Virus record (IMG/VR): IMGVR_UViG_3300001678_000045
Location: 1-22,007 of that record
DNA from: a virus
Strand: one strand, 5' to 3'
Length of the DNA stretch: 22,007 nucleotides
Each line of letters starts with the position of its first letter. Position 1 is the first letter of the stretch. The notes under the pieces are model-generated. The model ran no database searches. It worked only from the letters and a program-made list of their open reading frames with translations, and was not told the DNA's origin. This document shows, in pieces, positions 20,808 to 22,007 of this stretch. A program made the translations under genes and the position numbers.

Positions 20808-22007
20808 TTATCTCCTACCGTCCGGTTGTATATTAATACGAGGTAAGCCGATACGCCATCTGTCTCCTGTAGCTGTATCACTTTCTATCCTAATATTCAT
20901 CTGTCTTGCTCTGATTCTAAGGTCTAGTTTTTCTGTTGTGGCTGTTATTGTATAAGGGCCAAATGCAGTAGCGGTGTCGTTAGGGTAGAGCCTACCTTCA
21001 ATTTTCAAATCTACTGTACCGCCACCTTGTGTTATATCTGGGATAAACTCGGTTAGTAAGAATAACTCATCACCTTCCGCTAAATCAAAGTCTGCGGATT
21101 GAATATGTGCAGCAATAGCAGCACCGTCATCACTGTCACCAGTCTCGTGGTCGTATACTTGTCCTGTAGATTTAATACCAATAGGTAAGTTGTATACCTC
21201 TCTGTCAATCCAGGCTGTACGATTTAAAGTACCGATGGCCCACGAACCTTCTGCATAGTTATAAGTTACATACTTATCGTTCTCTGAACTAGATGCAGAC
21301 GGGTAGAACCACCACACCTCGTGAAACTCTTGGTTTAGTCCCGCTGTAATTTTACTACGTTGGTTAAGGTTTAAGTCATCTAGTACAAACCTACGTACAG
21401 GGCTTTCTATCGGTTTAACAGAACCATCATACATATAGAAGTTATGCTGTCCAATCCAGTATGCTACTGAGTTTGATACTACCATTGAGTTGGGGCCTGC
21501 CGCGCCACATTGTGATGCAATCTGTTGAAACCCGAATGTAAAAGGAGGTCCTGTGAACTGCATAGAGTGTAAGTCTGTATCTGTCCACACTAATACCTGT
21601 CCTTGTGCTCTTTTAGCGCCTACGATTTTAGAACCGCCTGATAATCTCTGACTACCTGCGGTGTTGGTAGAGGTTGCTGTCCAGTCTGTTTTATTCTCTT
21701 GTGACGACCATCTAACGAGTAAAGCATCGCTTGAAGTACCATCATGTGTTCCGAATGCAACTAAGTGCCTGTCTGGGTTAGATACCAGTACTAACGTATT
21801 CTGGATAGGGGCGTTGGTAATCGCTGTTGCTCTGGTAGTAGTACCTCCTGAAAAATCCCAGGTGTACATTTTAGATTCCTCATAAGTTGCTACTAAGTCC
21901 TCACCAAATGTATCTAGTGACCATACTCTAGGAGCTAGGATTACAGAAGAGGTAGCACGAGGTGTTCCCCAAGTGCCTGCTCCCCAAGTACTAGTTCCCC
22001 AACCATA
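20808..22007 (-). CDS. Tail nozzle-like protein, C-terminal 399 residues (5' end outside window)
   Basis: The frame is open through the right edge, beyond the internal ATG at 21869. The edge segment has Trp-Gly repeats (GWGTSTWGAGTWGTPR), followed by LAPRVWSLDTFGEDLVATYE and NPDRHLVAFGTHDG...LLVRWSSQENKTDW. Then come VLVWTDTDLHSMQFTGPPFT and YDGSVKPIESPVRRFVLDDL, which match the beta-propeller-type nozzle (T7 gp12-like tail tubular B) proteins of marine podoviruses. It would form the distal end of the short tail. It ends in TAA at 20808-20810, one base before the next gene's ATG, and carries that gene's ribosome-binding site. Confidence 0.75.
   Translation of the reverse strand, partial: YGWGTSTWGAGTWGTPRATSSVILAPRVWSLDTFGEDLVATYEESKMYTWDFSGGTTTRATAITNAPIQNTLVLVSNPDRHLVAFGTHDGTSSDALLVRWSSQENKTDWTATSTNTAGSQRLSGGSKIVGAKRAQGQVLVWTDTDLHSMQFTGPPFTFGFQQIASQCGAAGPNSMVVSNSVAYWIGQHNFYMYDGSVKPIESPVRRFVLDDLNLNQRSKITAGLNQEFHEVWWFYPSASSSENDKYVTYNYAEGSWAIGTLNRTAWIDREVYNLPIGIKSTGQVYDHETGDSDDGAAIAAHIQSADFDLAEGDELFLLTEFIPDITQGGGTVDLKIEGRLYPNDTATAFGPYTITATTEKLDLRIRARQMNIRIESDTATGDRWRIGLPRINIQPDGRR
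21964..22004 (-). repeat. 15-bp tandem repeat coding Trp-Gly units
   Basis: Three units of 15 bp with the shared core TCCCCAA occur at 21964, 21979 and 21994, the last cut by the window edge region. Each encodes x-x-x-Trp-Gly on the minus strand. Trp-Gly-rich stretches are usual in this family of tail proteins, so this is a protein-level repeat. Confidence 0.75.

Larger units (their letters stand above)
1401..21229. repeat. Dispersed 9-mer GATTTAAAG (about 14 copies, both orientations)
   Basis: Plus-strand copies start at 1401, 3362, 4151, 4523, 5000, 6096, 11293, 17003, 17099, 20626 and 21221. Reverse copies (CTTTAAATC) lie near 332, 11657 and 13412; the first falls outside the span given. 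Copies at 17003 and 17099 belong to a duplicated block, so they are not independent. By a rough composition estimate fewer than one copy would be expected. Most plus-strand copies have C before and often T after (CGATTTAAAGT). Counted by eye. Confidence 0.6.

Overview
The window looks like about half of the genome of a marine podovirus-like tailed phage. The evidence is a compact family A DNA polymerase replication module, very tight gene packing, and a block of glycine- and glutamine-rich virion genes of the kind seen in uncultured marine podoviruses. No integrase, repressor, terminase, portal or capsid gene lies in the window. The host cannot be named from the sequence.

Layout. Bases 1-10687 are read rightward and bases 10745-22007 leftward, so two transcription blocks converge at about 10.7 kb. 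The first 2.2 kb hold a run of small early-type genes: a membrane peptide, a double zinc-knuckle protein, a coiled-coil peptide and a small zinc-binding protein of the type found beside homing endonucleases. Bases 2209-2596 are the only long stretch without a gene. They contain a possible leftward terminator, a rightward terminator, about 230 nt of consecutive hairpins ending in a possible pseudoknot, and a sigma70-like promoter. The replication genes follow: DNA polymerase (3284), VRR-NUC nuclease (5354), SNF2 helicase (5778), a conserved small protein (7282), a coiled-coil phage protein (7614) and a putative ssDNA-binding protein (8206), closed by a strong terminator at 9009. After it come an exported Asn/Tyr-rich protein (9050), two small genes (the second with another SSB-like tail) and a ParB-like DGQHRL protein (9884).

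The leftward block starts beyond the right edge with a nozzle-like tail protein. It continues through a 54 aa protein, a 111 aa beta-rich protein, two Gly- or Gln-rich virion proteins, a 194 aa protein, a 921 aa protein with acidic internal repeats and a 1317 aa putative ejection protein. It ends in a terminator that overlaps the last codons.

The most notable signals are: (1) the structured intergenic region at 2318-2550; (2) a strongly over-represented 9-mer, GATTTAAAG, found in several reading frames and on both sides of the convergence point; (3) a Leu at the position of E. coli Pol I Phe762; (4) two unrelated proteins with SSB-like acidic tails; and (5) a small secreted protein placed between replication genes.
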